DNA from: Thiotrichaceae bacterium
GTDB lineage: Bacteria > Pseudomonadota > Gammaproteobacteria > Thiotrichales > Thiotrichaceae
Length of the DNA: 32,398 nt
Direction: 5' to 3'
NCBI GenBank assembly: GCA_027083815.1
Contig: JALWMR010000224.1
Span: 1 to 32,398, forward strand
Shown here: positions 14,656 to 22,739 of the stretch, piece by piece
Position numbering within the stretch: position 1 is the stretch's first letter
Layout: each line of letters opens with the position of its first letter
Notes under the pieces: generated by a model
What the model was told of the DNA's origin: nothing
Database searches by the model: none
What the model saw: only the letters and a program-made list of their open reading frames with translations
Made by a program: the position numbers and the translations under genes

Positions 14656-16164
14656 GTGAACCTTTCTGTTATTTATAGTCGCACTAATGATGGTGTTGAA
14701 GCGCCACAAGTTACTGTGGAAGTGCACTTAAGTAATGGCTTACCGGGCTTTTCCATTGTAGGTTTGGCTGAACTTGCGGTAAAAGAAAGTAAGGATCGTG
14801 TCAGGGCGGCAATTATTAATTCTAATTTTGATTTTCCTGCCAAACGCATTACAGTCAGTCTGGCTCCGGCTGATATACCAAAAGATGGTGGGCGTTTTGA
14901 TTTGCCTATTGCCTTAGGTATTCTTGCTGCATCTGGTCAGATACCAGCAGATAAACTGGATCAGTATGAGTTTATTGGTGAGTTATCACTGGGTGGGCAA
15001 TTAAGATCAGTAAAGGGAGTATTACCGACTGCATTCTCCGCTAATCAAGCAAAGCGCATGTTGTTTGTGCCGTTAGATAATGCGAATGAAGCAAGCTTAA
15101 TGAAATCATTGCCTGTTTATGCCGCAAATCATTTGCTACAAATATGCAACCATCTAGCGGATATAGAAAAACTATCCTTGTTTAGTGTCACTGCTGAAAA
15201 AAAGGAACCGGACTATTTAATTGATATTAATGAGGTTAAAGGGCAATTTCAGGCAAAGAGAGCCTTAGAAATTGCCGCAGCCGGGAATCATCATTTAATG
15301 ATGATTGGCCCGCCTGGTACAGGAAAAACCATGCTGGCAAAGCGCCTTGCAACAATATTACCACCGATGACAGAATCTGAAGCACTGGAGTCGGCAACCA
15401 TTGCTTCAATTAGTGACCAGGGTTTCAAGGTTGATAACTGGGGCTTACGACCTGTTAGAGACCCGCATCATACCTCATCTGGCGTGGCCCTGGTGGGCGG
15501 TGGATCTAAAGTCAGACCGGGTGAGATATCTTTGGCTCACAATGGCATTCTGTTTCTGGATGAGCTGACTGAGTTTGACCGTCGCGTTCTGGATGTGCTT
15601 AGAGAGCCTTTGGAAACAGGAGAAATAACAATTTCCCGTGCAGCGCGTCAAGCCACATACCCAGCAAAATTCCAGCTTATTGCAGCCATGAACCCGTGTC
15701 CACAAGGCTTGGATTGTGACTTTCGTAGTAATTGCCAATGTTCTATTGAACAACAACGACGTTATCGCTCTAAGCTTTCCGCCCCTTTTCTTGATCGCAT
15801 TGATTTGCAAATAGAAGTATTGCGTTTGCCAAGAGAGGATCTACAAAAGCCGGCGCAGGGTGAGTCTAGCCAGCAAGTGCGAGAGCGTGTTGTTGCAGCA
15901 CGAAAACATCAAATAAGGCGCCAGGGTAAGGCTAACCAGTTTTTGGGCAATAAAGAGATTGAGTCTGTTTGCACAATCAGTAAAGCTGATGAAGCATTGC
16001 TTGCACAGGTGATGGATAAGTTTAGGCTATCAGCTCGGGCTTATCATCGCATATTAAAAGTATCCCGAACCATTGCTGATTTGTCAGGTAGTGAGCAGAT
16101 AGAGACTAACCATATTAGCGAAGCGGTATCTTATCGTGCAATGGATAGATTGAATGCACGTTAA
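14656..16164 (+). CDS. comM: ComM/YifB family AAA+ ATPase (Mg-chelatase-like)
   Basis: This 502-residue protein has an N-terminal ChlI-type domain (AGRYDLP-like GGRFDLPIALGIL around 78-90), Walker A GPPGTGKT (218-225), Walker B ILFLDELTEF (298-307), the arginine- and cysteine-containing stretch NPCPQGLDC...NCQCS, and a C-terminal Mg-chelatase domain. ComM is a hexameric helicase that promotes branch migration during natural transformation; in E. coli the homologue is YifB. The GTG start at 14656 matches the family N-terminus (MNLSVIYSRTNDGVEAP). The ribosome-binding site is weak. Presence alone does not prove competence, since comM is widespread. Confidence 0.93.
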   Translation: MNLSVIYSRTNDGVEAPQVTVEVHLSNGLPGFSIVGLAELAVKESKDRVRAAIINSNFDFPAKRITVSLAPADIPKDGGRFDLPIALGILAASGQIPADKLDQYEFIGELSLGGQLRSVKGVLPTAFSANQAKRMLFVPLDNANEASLMKSLPVYAANHLLQICNHLADIEKLSLFSVTAEKKEPDYLIDINEVKGQFQAKRALEIAAAGNHHLMMIGPPGTGKTMLAKRLATILPPMTESEALESATIASISDQGFKVDNWGLRPVRDPHHTSSGVALVGGGSKVRPGEISLAHNGILFLDELTEFDRRVLDVLREPLETGEITISRAARQATYPAKFQLIAAMNPCPQGLDCDFRSNCQCSIEQQRRYRSKLSAPFLDRIDLQIEVLRLPREDLQKPAQGESSQQVRERVVAARKHQIRRQGKANQFLGNKEIESVCTISKADEALLAQVMDKFRLSARAYHRILKVSRTIADLSGSEQIETNHISEAVSYRAMDRLNAR

Positions 16165-16198
16165 GTAGATGGCAAGCCTATAGAACGAGAAAAGCGAT

Positions 16199-16224
16199 AA
16201 AAAGTGGGGGGGTGTACTTTTAAA
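16199..16224 (+). repeat. G-run/TGTAC repeat, copy 5
   Basis: AAAAAGTGGGGGGG then TGTACTTTTAAA; AAAAGTG and TACTTTT can pair with one G-U. It lies in the 87-bp convergent gap between comM (stop 16164) and the cyclic-nucleotide-binding protein gene (stop 16252). Confidence 0.85.
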
Positions 16225-16251
16225 GCTTTCTTTTGCTCTTTGATTGTACGT

Positions 16252-16779
16252 TTAACGATGCCCAATACCATAAACTTGCTTATACATGGATGTCATATCC
16301 TTACTGCTGCTACGAATCAGCTTGTCGACGCTCATTATTACAAACTCAAGCAAATTCACTGCAATATAGGAATGTTCTACGCAAAGTCGTTTATACATGG
16401 GTCTTGAAATAGCAAGTGCTACAAGGCCTTTTGAGCCTGCTTTGAGCCGAATTGAGCGTGGTTGTCTATCAAAGAACGACATTTCACCAGCTAAACAGCC
16501 TGATTCGATACGTCCAATTGTTATTTCTTTGTCAGCCTCAACATTAATCAGGTTAACCCTGCCGCTGAGCACCAGATAAAACTCTTCTCCTATATCACCA
16601 ATATCGGCAATAATTTGTCCGGGTTCAGCTTCAAGTAATTTGGTAAAAGAAACAAATGTAGCGACTTCATCCCTTGTAAGTGCTTCACAAAATTTGGGGC
16701 AGGTGCTAATAACTTTTTCAACGAGTTCTTTAGGTGCGGTTGTGCTCATTATGGAAAACTCTTGCTTTATAATTGGCAT
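16252..16779 (-). CDS. Cyclic nucleotide-binding domain protein
   Basis: This protein of up to 175 residues consists essentially of one cNMP-binding (CAP_ED) domain: LLEAEPGQIIADIGDIGEEFYLVLSG, given here in part as GEEFYLVLSGRVNL, then IGRIESGCLAGEMSFFD and the phosphate-cassette region FFDRQPRSIRLKA. There is no helix-turn-helix or enzymatic domain after it; the C-terminus is a short helical tail. The cassette reads RSIRL where typical cAMP binders have RSA, so ligand binding is uncertain. The start may be ATG 16779 or ATG 16749 (MSTTAPKEL); a TATAAT on the minus strand (16787-16782), only 2 bp before the first ATG, favours the shorter form. It is divergent from ibaG. Confidence 0.8.
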   Translation of the reverse strand: MPIIKQEFSIMSTTAPKELVEKVISTCPKFCEALTRDEVATFVSFTKLLEAEPGQIIADIGDIGEEFYLVLSGRVNLINVEADKEITIGRIESGCLAGEMSFFDRQPRSIRLKAGSKGLVALAISRPMYKRLCVEHSYIAVNLLEFVIMSVDKLIRSSSKDMTSMYKQVYGIGHR

Positions 16780-16802
16780 GGATTATACGCCTTGGTTATA
16801 CT
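16773..16802 (+). promoter_or_regulatory. Candidate sigma-70 promoter for the ibaG operon
   Basis: TTGGCA (16773-16778), 18-bp spacer, TATACT (16797-16802), 38 bp before ATG 16841. It overlaps the 5' end of the divergent cyclic-nucleotide-binding gene. The call rests only on hexamer matches. Confidence 0.4.
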
Positions 16803-16840
16803 GTTTTCGACAATTAATATGACAACAAAGTGGATTTAAT

Positions 16841-17074
16841 ATGAGTATAAGCAATGAAGACGTGGCAAAATTAATTCAACAAGGAATTCCAGATGCTGAA
16901 GTATCTGTTGATGGCGATGGCTATAAGTATGAGGCAACCGTAATCAGTTCACGCTTCGAAGGTTTGAATACGTTAAAGCGACATCAAGCGGTCTATGCGG
17001 CAGTGAATAGTGCAATAAGCTCTGGTGATCTACACGCTTTAACTATTCATGCTAAAACTCCCGATGAAGTCTAA
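16841..17074 (+). CDS. ibaG: BolA-family protein IbaG
   Basis: This 77-residue protein matches the short BolA-like IbaG/YrbA subgroup: IPDAEVSVDGDGYKYEATVIS, given here in part as AEVSVDGDGYKYEATV, then FEGLNTLKRHQAVYAAV and LHALTIHAKTPDE. BolA-like proteins interact with monothiol glutaredoxins and Fe-S clusters in the cytoplasm; the conserved His of KRHQAVY is a known ligand position. In many gammaproteobacteria ibaG sits near mla genes; here it is followed 2 bp later by a TusA-like gene. Confidence 0.9.
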   Translation: MSISNEDVAKLIQQGIPDAEVSVDGDGYKYEATVISSRFEGLNTLKRHQAVYAAVNSAISSGDLHALTIHAKTPDEV

Positions 17075-17076
17075 CT

Positions 17077-17325
17077 ATGAGTAAACCCAAAATTCACAGG
17101 CTGGATGCTCGGCGCCTGCTTTGTCCGATGCCGGTTATCAGGGTACAACAGCTTATTGAAGAGCTGGGCGAAGCAGCAATAGGAGATCAGATTGAAGCAA
17201 TTTGTACTGATCCTGGGGCACTTTATGATATCCCTGCCTGGGCAAAGGTACATGGTCATAGTGTGCTTGATACTCATGAAGAAGATTATGAATATATGAT
17301 CACTATCCAAATAGAAAGAGCGTAA
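17077..17325 (+). CDS. TusA-family sulfurtransferase
   Basis: This 82-residue protein has the TusA signature LDARRLLCPMPVIRVQQL with the CPxP motif, whose cysteine carries the persulfide, and a typical C-terminal half (CTDPGALYDIPAWAKVHGH). TusA proteins relay sulfur, for example to tRNA thiolation or sulfur-oxidation enzymes. It starts 2 bp after ibaG stops and ends 7 bp before the CDF transporter gene, so it is part of the same transcript. Whether it is the tRNA-thiolation TusA or a paralogue cannot be told. Confidence 0.88.
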   Translation: MSKPKIHRLDARRLLCPMPVIRVQQLIEELGEAAIGDQIEAICTDPGALYDIPAWAKVHGHSVLDTHEEDYEYMITIQIERA

Positions 17326-17332
17326 TAAATAG

Positions 17333-18505
17333 ATGGATCAGGTAGATGTTGAATACTCTGTGTCTGATAAGAACAAGCTACGTTATCAGGCTACCCGGAA
17401 GGTCACTTTGGTGGGTATGTTTGTTAATATATTCTTATCATTGGCACAGTTAATTGGTGGTTTTTTTGCACACTCCCAGGCCCTGATTGCCGATGGAGTT
17501 CATACCCTTTCCGATCTTGCCAGTGATATTGTGGTGCTAATTGCTGCCAAACTAGCTAGCAAAGACGCAGATGAAGATCATCCATACGGGCATGGTCGTT
17601 TTGAGACAGTGGCAACGGTTATTCTTGGCGTGGCATTAGCTTCCGTTGCGGTTGGTATTGCAATGAATGCTTTCAGCCGCTTAATGAACCCTGAGCACCT
17701 GTTACAGCCGCAGCCAATTGCAATATTATTTGCCGTACTTGCTATCATCAGCAAAGAGGGCCTCTATCACTACACCATGCATGTAGCAAAAAAAATAGAT
17801 TCAAAAATGCTTCGAGCAAATGCCTGGCATCATCGCTCTGATGCAATATCATCGATTTTAGTAACAATTGGCGTTGCCGGAAGTGTCTTTTTTAAAATTC
17901 CCTGGCTAGACGCCGTTGCTGCTATTTTAGTAGCTACTATGATTTTTTATATGGGTATACGTCTTATTCTGGATAGCACCATGGAGCTGGTGGATACTGC
18001 TTTAGAACCAGAAAAAACTGAAGAAATCAGGGCATTTATCAGTGGTATCGAAGGTGTGGAGCAAACGCATATGCTGCGTACCCGAAAAATGGGTAACAAT
18101 GTCCTGGCTGATGTGCACATACAGGTTAATTCCTATTTGAGTGTGTCTGAGGGGCACTATATTGCCGAACGGGTGATTTATTTACTGCGCCAGAAGTTTC
18201 CTGAAATGCATGATATTACAGTACATATTGACCCAGAAGATGATGAAACAACAAGCCCTTCTGCTAAACTGCCTGATCGTCGTGAAGTTATGGCGCGAAT
18301 CTACCCTAAAATTCAGGAGCTTGAGCTAGACCAAAGCATTGGTAATATTGTTTTACACTATATTGATGGAAAAATTGAAATTCAAGTTTTTCTAAATAGT
18401 GATGCTGATACAAGTAAAGCTGAGCATTTGAAAAATGCTTGTTGTGAAGATGAAGATATACGAACCGTAACGTTTTACAAAAAAGTTGCTCATAAGCCTA
18501 ACTGA
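17333..18505 (+). CDS. Cation diffusion facilitator (CDF) family metal transporter
   Basis: This 390-residue inner-membrane protein would export a divalent metal (Zn, Fe, Mn or Co) in exchange for protons. Site-A-type motifs are seen: DGVHTLSD (54-61) in TM2 and HHRSD (166-170) in TM5, with HPYGHGRFE (83-91) between TM2 and TM3. The usual cytoplasmic dimerisation domain (about 225-290) is followed by about 100 extra residues (290-390), which again read as a beta-alpha-beta unit (IGNIVLHYIDGKIEIQVF; IRTVTFYKKV). This makes it longer than FieF-type proteins of about 300 residues. The DxxHxxxD form of site A recalls MMT1/MamB-type members. It lies 7 bp after the TusA-like gene. Confidence 0.88.
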   Translation: MDQVDVEYSVSDKNKLRYQATRKVTLVGMFVNIFLSLAQLIGGFFAHSQALIADGVHTLSDLASDIVVLIAAKLASKDADEDHPYGHGRFETVATVILGVALASVAVGIAMNAFSRLMNPEHLLQPQPIAILFAVLAIISKEGLYHYTMHVAKKIDSKMLRANAWHHRSDAISSILVTIGVAGSVFFKIPWLDAVAAILVATMIFYMGIRLILDSTMELVDTALEPEKTEEIRAFISGIEGVEQTHMLRTRKMGNNVLADVHIQVNSYLSVSEGHYIAERVIYLLRQKFPEMHDITVHIDPEDDETTSPSAKLPDRREVMARIYPKIQELELDQSIGNIVLHYIDGKIEIQVFLNSDADTSKAEHLKNACCEDEDIRTVTFYKKVAHKPN

Positions 18506-18570
18506 GTGGCACAACTAATAATAAATGCGTTACAAGACATTGAAAATTATGCACTAAAAAGAGAGTTAGC

Positions 18571-19749
18571 ATGTTAAAACCACGAGAAATTATAACGCCG
18601 CGTCCCTCCATGTCCCTTACAGTCCCAGAGGGAATGTCGCCCGTTGAATTTTTTAATAGCCCCGCAAATTTAAAGAATCTGGCTGAGGAAAATGGGCTCT
18701 TTAGGTCTCCTGAAGACTTGCTTATGTACCGAAAATTAATAGGGCATAGCACTGAATTTGATACATCCATTATTCTTGATACTTCAAGGCGAATTCTGGA
18801 TCCTCTAGGTAGACCAGTGAGGCGTGATCAAATGACGCGCCAACAAAAGAAAGTCTGGTCTAAAATGACAACTATTTTAATTGAATATATGCTTGAAAAG
18901 TATCCGGATCCAGAAAAGGATTTAATCCTTTGTGGTGAAGCAAGCCTGGATTCTACCTGGCCGTTAAACAAACCGGGTGTGCCTAGTATCCGTATGATTC
19001 ACAACCATTTTATGGTTTTCCCAATGGATGATTTAATGATGGCAAAGGAGGCCGACCCTAATAATCCGAACCTCACAGATAGCGGCCATAACACATTATT
19101 TTTGCGTCATTTAAGTGACGTGTATCATGAGTTTTTGGAGGTGCTTGACTTGCAATTATTGAGGTTTTTGCCTTCTGAGGAATGCGCGCTTAAATTGACA
19201 GGATATCCACAAGGTTTACCAAGTTGGGAATTAGTAGATGGGGTTGAAAAGCTACAAGATAAATATTTCTGGTATGAATATGAACAAATTTTGCGCGGTT
19301 TTCTGGATTTTTACAGAACCTTCTTTTCATTAGTTGCTACAGGTGATGAGCGCATTCCTGCAAACGCCTATTTTCCCGATCAAGTTGATGATGTGCTATT
19401 AGGCAGCAATCGCTTCTTAAGGGTTGCAAGAGATTTGCGTGAACAAGTTATACAGGACCCCCAATTTGCTAATGAAATACGTTGGCGCCCTGCTTATAAA
19501 CAAATACTTTACCGTGATGATCGGGGGCGTTTGATTGTAACCATTTCACAGAATTCGGTAGGCAATGCGATTACTGAACTACTAGGGATTGTGGTCAATC
19601 GGGTTGAAGATAATGAGATCTATGCAGAGCGAGAACCGGCGCTGGTTGGGAGGTTATTAGAAGCTCGCCAACGTTTAATTGATGCCAATTTGGGGGAACC
19701 CATTTCGGCACCTTGCTGGCCCGCGGGTAAATATGTGCCCTGCCGTTAA
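18571..19749 (+). CDS. Conserved-looking protein of unknown function (392 residues)
   Basis: I do not recognise this protein. It has no signal peptide or membrane segments and is likely cytoplasmic. It is rich in charged residues and Leu. A central stretch, IRMIHNHFMVFPMDD (140-154), preceded by CGEASLDSTWPLNKPG (121-136), looks like a conserved active site with paired His. It faintly recalls the HxH pattern of HIT-type enzymes, but the full HIT triad is not present. Other notable parts are YFWYEYEQILRGFLDF and WPAGKYVPCR at the very end. It starts 65 bp after the CDF gene and ends 10 bp before the TauE/SafE gene, suggesting a shared transcript. Confidence 0.75.
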   Translation: MLKPREIITPRPSMSLTVPEGMSPVEFFNSPANLKNLAEENGLFRSPEDLLMYRKLIGHSTEFDTSIILDTSRRILDPLGRPVRRDQMTRQQKKVWSKMTTILIEYMLEKYPDPEKDLILCGEASLDSTWPLNKPGVPSIRMIHNHFMVFPMDDLMMAKEADPNNPNLTDSGHNTLFLRHLSDVYHEFLEVLDLQLLRFLPSEECALKLTGYPQGLPSWELVDGVEKLQDKYFWYEYEQILRGFLDFYRTFFSLVATGDERIPANAYFPDQVDDVLLGSNRFLRVARDLREQVIQDPQFANEIRWRPAYKQILYRDDRGRLIVTISQNSVGNAITELLGIVVNRVEDNEIYAEREPALVGRLLEARQRLIDANLGEPISAPCWPAGKYVPCR

Positions 19750-19759
19750 CGTTAGATAG

Positions 19760-20533
19760 GTGGAAGCCTTTGCAGAGCCAGGTATTAGCTGGTTAATCGC
19801 GTTAGCCTTTATCGCTTTTAGTGCGGGGTATATTGATGCGGTGGCAGGTGGAGGCGGCATGCTAAATTTGCCTGCTTTAATGGTTGCTGGCGTGCCCCCG
19901 GTTTCAGCACTCGCAATTAATAAGGTGACTGGTGTTGCTGGCACAACATTTGCTGTTATTAAATATGCTACAAAAAAGCAGATTCATTGGCACACTGTTT
20001 TGGTAGCGGCGATTCCCTGTCTAATTGCTTCCTATATTGGTGGAAAGATCGCCCTTGGCGCCTCAGCCAATGCCCTGGCATGGGCTATTATTATCTGTAT
20101 TCCTATTGCTTTATTTATTGTTATGACCGATAAGCCTACGATAAGGAAAGGCCATACTATAACAAGTCCTTTAAAAACCATCTCAGCTATAGCACCAATA
20201 GGTTTTTATGATGGAATACTTGGCCCAGGCACGGGTACATATATGGCAATTGCGGTTAGAAAAATTTTACGTTTTGATTACTTGTTAGCAACGGCTACAA
20301 TAAAGCCACTAAATTTATTAACCAATATTGGGGCGGCAATTGCCTTTTTATTGGCAGGTAAGGTGATTTGGGTAATTGCAGTCCCCATGATTATGGCCAG
20401 TTCGCTGGGTGGCTGGCTGGGTAGTCACTCAGCAGTTAAAGGGGGAGAAAGGTTTATCCGTCGCCTATTAATTAGTGTTTTGATCGTGATGTTGATAGCG
20501 AATATTTATAAGATGGTAGCTACCGCTCCTTAG
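19760..20533 (+). CDS. TauE/SafE (TSUP) family permease
   Basis: This 257-residue inner-membrane protein has about eight hydrophobic segments and the TSUP repeat motif: GYIDAVAGGGGMLNLPAL in the first half and GFYDGILGPGTGTYMAIA in the second. Family members transport sulfite, sulfoacetate or other organosulfur anions. The GTG start at 19760 is 10 bp after the stop of the unknown gene. Together with the upstream TusA-like gene it suggests a link to sulfur metabolism, but the substrate is not readable from sequence. Confidence 0.88.
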   Translation: MEAFAEPGISWLIALAFIAFSAGYIDAVAGGGGMLNLPALMVAGVPPVSALAINKVTGVAGTTFAVIKYATKKQIHWHTVLVAAIPCLIASYIGGKIALGASANALAWAIIICIPIALFIVMTDKPTIRKGHTITSPLKTISAIAPIGFYDGILGPGTGTYMAIAVRKILRFDYLLATATIKPLNLLTNIGAAIAFLLAGKVIWVIAVPMIMASSLGGWLGSHSAVKGGERFIRRLLISVLIVMLIANIYKMVATAP

Positions 20534-20548
20534 AGTAACAAAAAGAAC

Positions 20549-21004
20549 CTATTTCACTCTGGGATTTTCTTCCGCAAGTATTCTAGCTCTACGTTGTTCC
20601 CATTTTTCTCTCACTTTGGTAGGTGATACTTCTTTTTTGATTTTAGTGATATTAACGATTTGATCATCAGCTTTTTGTTGAAGTGAGCGATGAACCTGGT
20701 GTGTGCGTTTTAGCGTTGCGGCACTATCAGGTCGACGTAGTGTTTTCTTTTCTGGAAAATAGTTTGAAACATTGATTGTAAAAGAGTCAAGACCCAACTC
20801 TTTTAGGTATTTGGCAAGTGTATCAAGCTTGCGCCAAATACGGGGACTTTTACTGTTTTTTGCAATGACGGTTTTCTTATTCCCACCAACAATGACATTA
20901 AGTTGCCATTTATCATCGTTAGCAACGACGATGGCAGAGTCTATAGCCCCTGCCTCTATTAAATGTAGTAAAGCATTATGATTAATTGTCTCAGAAATAG
21001 ACAT
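20549..21004 (-). CDS. ParC-like (plasmid partition-associated) small protein
   Basis: This 151-residue basic protein has an N-terminal part (about 8-80) containing LLHLIEAGAIDSAIVV, then RIWRKLDTLAKYLKELGLDSF. From memory this pattern (LL-LVEAGA ... FRKLDTLV-YLK-IGI) matches small ParC-type proteins found with plasmid and integrative-element partition genes. The C-terminal half is highly basic (many Lys, Arg, Gln) and may bind nucleic acid. No parA or parB is nearby, so a partition role here is doubtful. It is convergent with the TSUP gene, 15 bp apart. Medium-low confidence in the family. Confidence 0.55.
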   Translation of the reverse strand: MSISETINHNALLHLIEAGAIDSAIVVANDDKWQLNVIVGGNKKTVIAKNSKSPRIWRKLDTLAKYLKELGLDSFTINVSNYFPEKKTLRRPDSAATLKRTHQVHRSLQQKADDQIVNITKIKKEVSPTKVREKWEQRRARILAEENPRVK

Positions 21005-21064
21005 TTGATTTCCCCCCGTGACCCAGTTATCAAATAATAGGGTATCACAGAGTTAATAGATTTT

Positions 21065-21092
21065 GAAAGTACACCCCCCTACTTTTTTGCGG
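21065..21092 (-). repeat. G-run/TGTAC repeat, copy 6 (reverse)
   Basis: On the minus strand it reads CCGCAAAAAAGTAGGGGGG then TGTACTTTC. AAAGTA and TACTTT pair perfectly. It lies 50 bp after the stop of the DUF4124 gene and 60 bp upstream of the ParC-like gene, both on the minus strand. Confidence 0.85.
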
Positions 21093-21142
21093 TTTACTGT
21101 CTATTGTGCTTCTCTTAGGCAGAATCAGGTTGCAGTTTTTTG

Positions 21143-21712
21143 CTAGCGTTTAACCTGAAAGCTCAAAGCATTTGTTTGCATTACAGTTTGGCCTGCTGGA
21201 TCAACGATTTTAACGGTTACCTGATGATTGCCAGCAGGTAGGTTTTGAAAATTGATCACTCGGGACTTGCTGGATCTGATTTTTTTGCCGTCTAGAGAGA
21301 ATAAGATTTTGTGCATTTTTTGCAAGGGAGGTTTAATACTTATCATGGCTGAAACATCACCATCCTTTGCGTTAATGACCTGATTGGGCTTTGGAGCCAG
21401 GAATTTAAGGCTAGTGTAACGGGGGGTAACAGCTTGGCTTCGTTTGTTTTTTCTGGTGGTTACCGTCTTGTTGGTAATTGAGGGAGCAGTATTTTTTAAT
21501 GGCTCAAGGGGCTTCCACTGATCTTTATAATTCTTAATGATAGTAATGGCAGGCAGGGATAAAGGTTGTGCATGAATATTTTGGGGCGGCTTATCACCGT
21601 ACTGTATAGTGCCGTTTTTAGCTCGCCACTTGAAGATACCATCTGCACTCAGGACGTTAACCATCAACAAGAATAATGCTAAAATAAAAATCAGTATAGG
21701 GCTCTTGTTCAT
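21143..21712 (-). CDS. DUF4124 domain protein, exported
   Basis: This 189-residue protein has a signal peptide (about 1-23, ending VLSA) followed by the DUF4124 pattern DGIFKWRAKNGTIQYGDKPP (24-43), common in secreted gammaproteobacterial proteins of unknown function. The last 80 residues (NQVINAKDGDVSAMISIKPP; LDGKKI; NLPAGNHQVTVKIVDPAGQ) form an Ig-like or cohesin-like beta domain. It is probably periplasmic. It follows lipB by 88 bp on the same strand but may be a separate unit. Confidence 0.8.
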   Translation of the reverse strand: MNKSPILIFILALFLLMVNVLSADGIFKWRAKNGTIQYGDKPPQNIHAQPLSLPAITIIKNYKDQWKPLEPLKNTAPSITNKTVTTRKNKRSQAVTPRYTSLKFLAPKPNQVINAKDGDVSAMISIKPPLQKMHKILFSLDGKKIRSSKSRVINFQNLPAGNHQVTVKIVDPAGQTVMQTNALSFQVKR

Positions 21713-21800
21713 ACGTTTACCTTATTCATCAACTAGTTGTATACCAGAATTATAGCAAATGCTGTTCAGCAAAGCTCAAATTCAGATAATTGGCCAGAAA

Positions 21801-22439
21801 TTAGTCAGAGGTTCTCCCAAATCCTGTTTGCGATGAAAGTTTTATGATTAGCCAATGGAGTAGCTTATTTGCGATGATGGGCAGGCTATCATCAATGCCT
21901 TGAGTTTGGCATTGTGTAACTTCCAGGCCCTTGTAGCCGCAGGGGTTGATATTATTGAAAGGGGTAAGGTCCATGTTAATATTCAGACTTAAACCATGGG
22001 TGGTTCGCCCTTTAGATACCCGCAGCCCAAGAGCTGCAATTTTTTGCTTATTGATATAAACACCAGGTGCTTTTTTATCACTATAGGCTGAGACATGGTA
22101 GTCGTTCAAAAGAGCGATAATGCTATCTTCAATAAGTGTGACTAGCTCCCTCACGCCTAAATTAAGCCTATGTAAATCAAGCAAAAAGTAAATTATCAGT
22201 TGCCCTGGGCCATGATAGGTTACCTGACCTCCTCTATCTACCTTAATAATGGGTATATCGCTTTTTGCGAAAATATGTTCTTCTTTACCATTTCTGCCGA
22301 GTGTATAAACAGGTGGGTGCTCAACGACCCATAATTGATCTGAACTTGTCTCATCGCGATTTTTGGTATAATCCTGCATGGCTTGCCAGGTTTTTTTATA
22401 GTCTTGCAGTCCTAGATTATTTACGACAAGTTTTGTCAT
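21801..22439 (-). CDS. lipB: Octanoyl-[acyl-carrier-protein] transferase
   Basis: This 212-residue enzyme moves octanoate from acyl-carrier protein to lipoyl domains of the 2-oxoacid dehydrogenases and glycine cleavage H protein. The signature RGGQVTYHGPGQL (69-81) and catalytic Lys133 (INKQKIAALGLR) and Cys167 (NINPCGYKGL) are all present. It follows ybeD by 12 bp on the minus strand, as in many gammaproteobacteria, but lipA does not follow; a DUF4124 gene lies there instead. Confidence 0.95.
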   Translation of the reverse strand: MTKLVVNNLGLQDYKKTWQAMQDYTKNRDETSSDQLWVVEHPPVYTLGRNGKEEHIFAKSDIPIIKVDRGGQVTYHGPGQLIIYFLLDLHRLNLGVRELVTLIEDSIIALLNDYHVSAYSDKKAPGVYINKQKIAALGLRVSKGRTTHGLSLNINMDLTPFNNINPCGYKGLEVTQCQTQGIDDSLPIIANKLLHWLIIKLSSQTGFGRTSD

Positions 22440-22451
22440 TTCTTTGATTTA

Positions 22452-22733
22452 TTACAGCACCCATTTAACAAGATCATGATCGGTAAGATCTTGATAGATA
22501 TTGTCCAGTTGCGCCTTGTCTTTAGCGTGAATATTCAACGTCAGACTAGTGTATTTTCCGTTGCTGCTCTTTTTTTCTTTGGTTTCATCAGGGCTGAATT
22601 CAGGGTCATGTTTTTCAGCTATTTTATTAACGCAAACGTAAAAATCCGGGTCGTCAAGCCCCATAACCTTTATTGGAAATTCGCAGGGGTATTCAATTAG
22701 GGACTCTTCTTGCTTAGCTTTGTTATCAGTCAT
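22452..22733 (-). CDS. ybeD: YbeD/UPF0250 family protein
   Basis: This 93-residue protein has the DUF493 (YbeD) pattern: LIEYPCEFPIKVMGLDDPDF at the N-terminus, YTSLTLNIHAKDKAQLDNIY and DHDLVKWVL at the end. The fold is ACT-like (ferredoxin-like). Its position between dacA (6 bp) and lipB (12 bp) is the standard one. Function is not firmly known. Confidence 0.92.
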   Translation of the reverse strand: MTDNKAKQEESLIEYPCEFPIKVMGLDDPDFYVCVNKIAEKHDPEFSPDETKEKKSSNGKYTSLTLNIHAKDKAQLDNIYQDLTDHDLVKWVL

Positions 22734-22739
22734 AATTTA

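Noticed and set aside
14437-14727. 96-codon minus-strand open frame at the comM start
   Set aside because: It overlaps the comM N-terminus and the start of the membrane protein gene, both of which have clear or better support.
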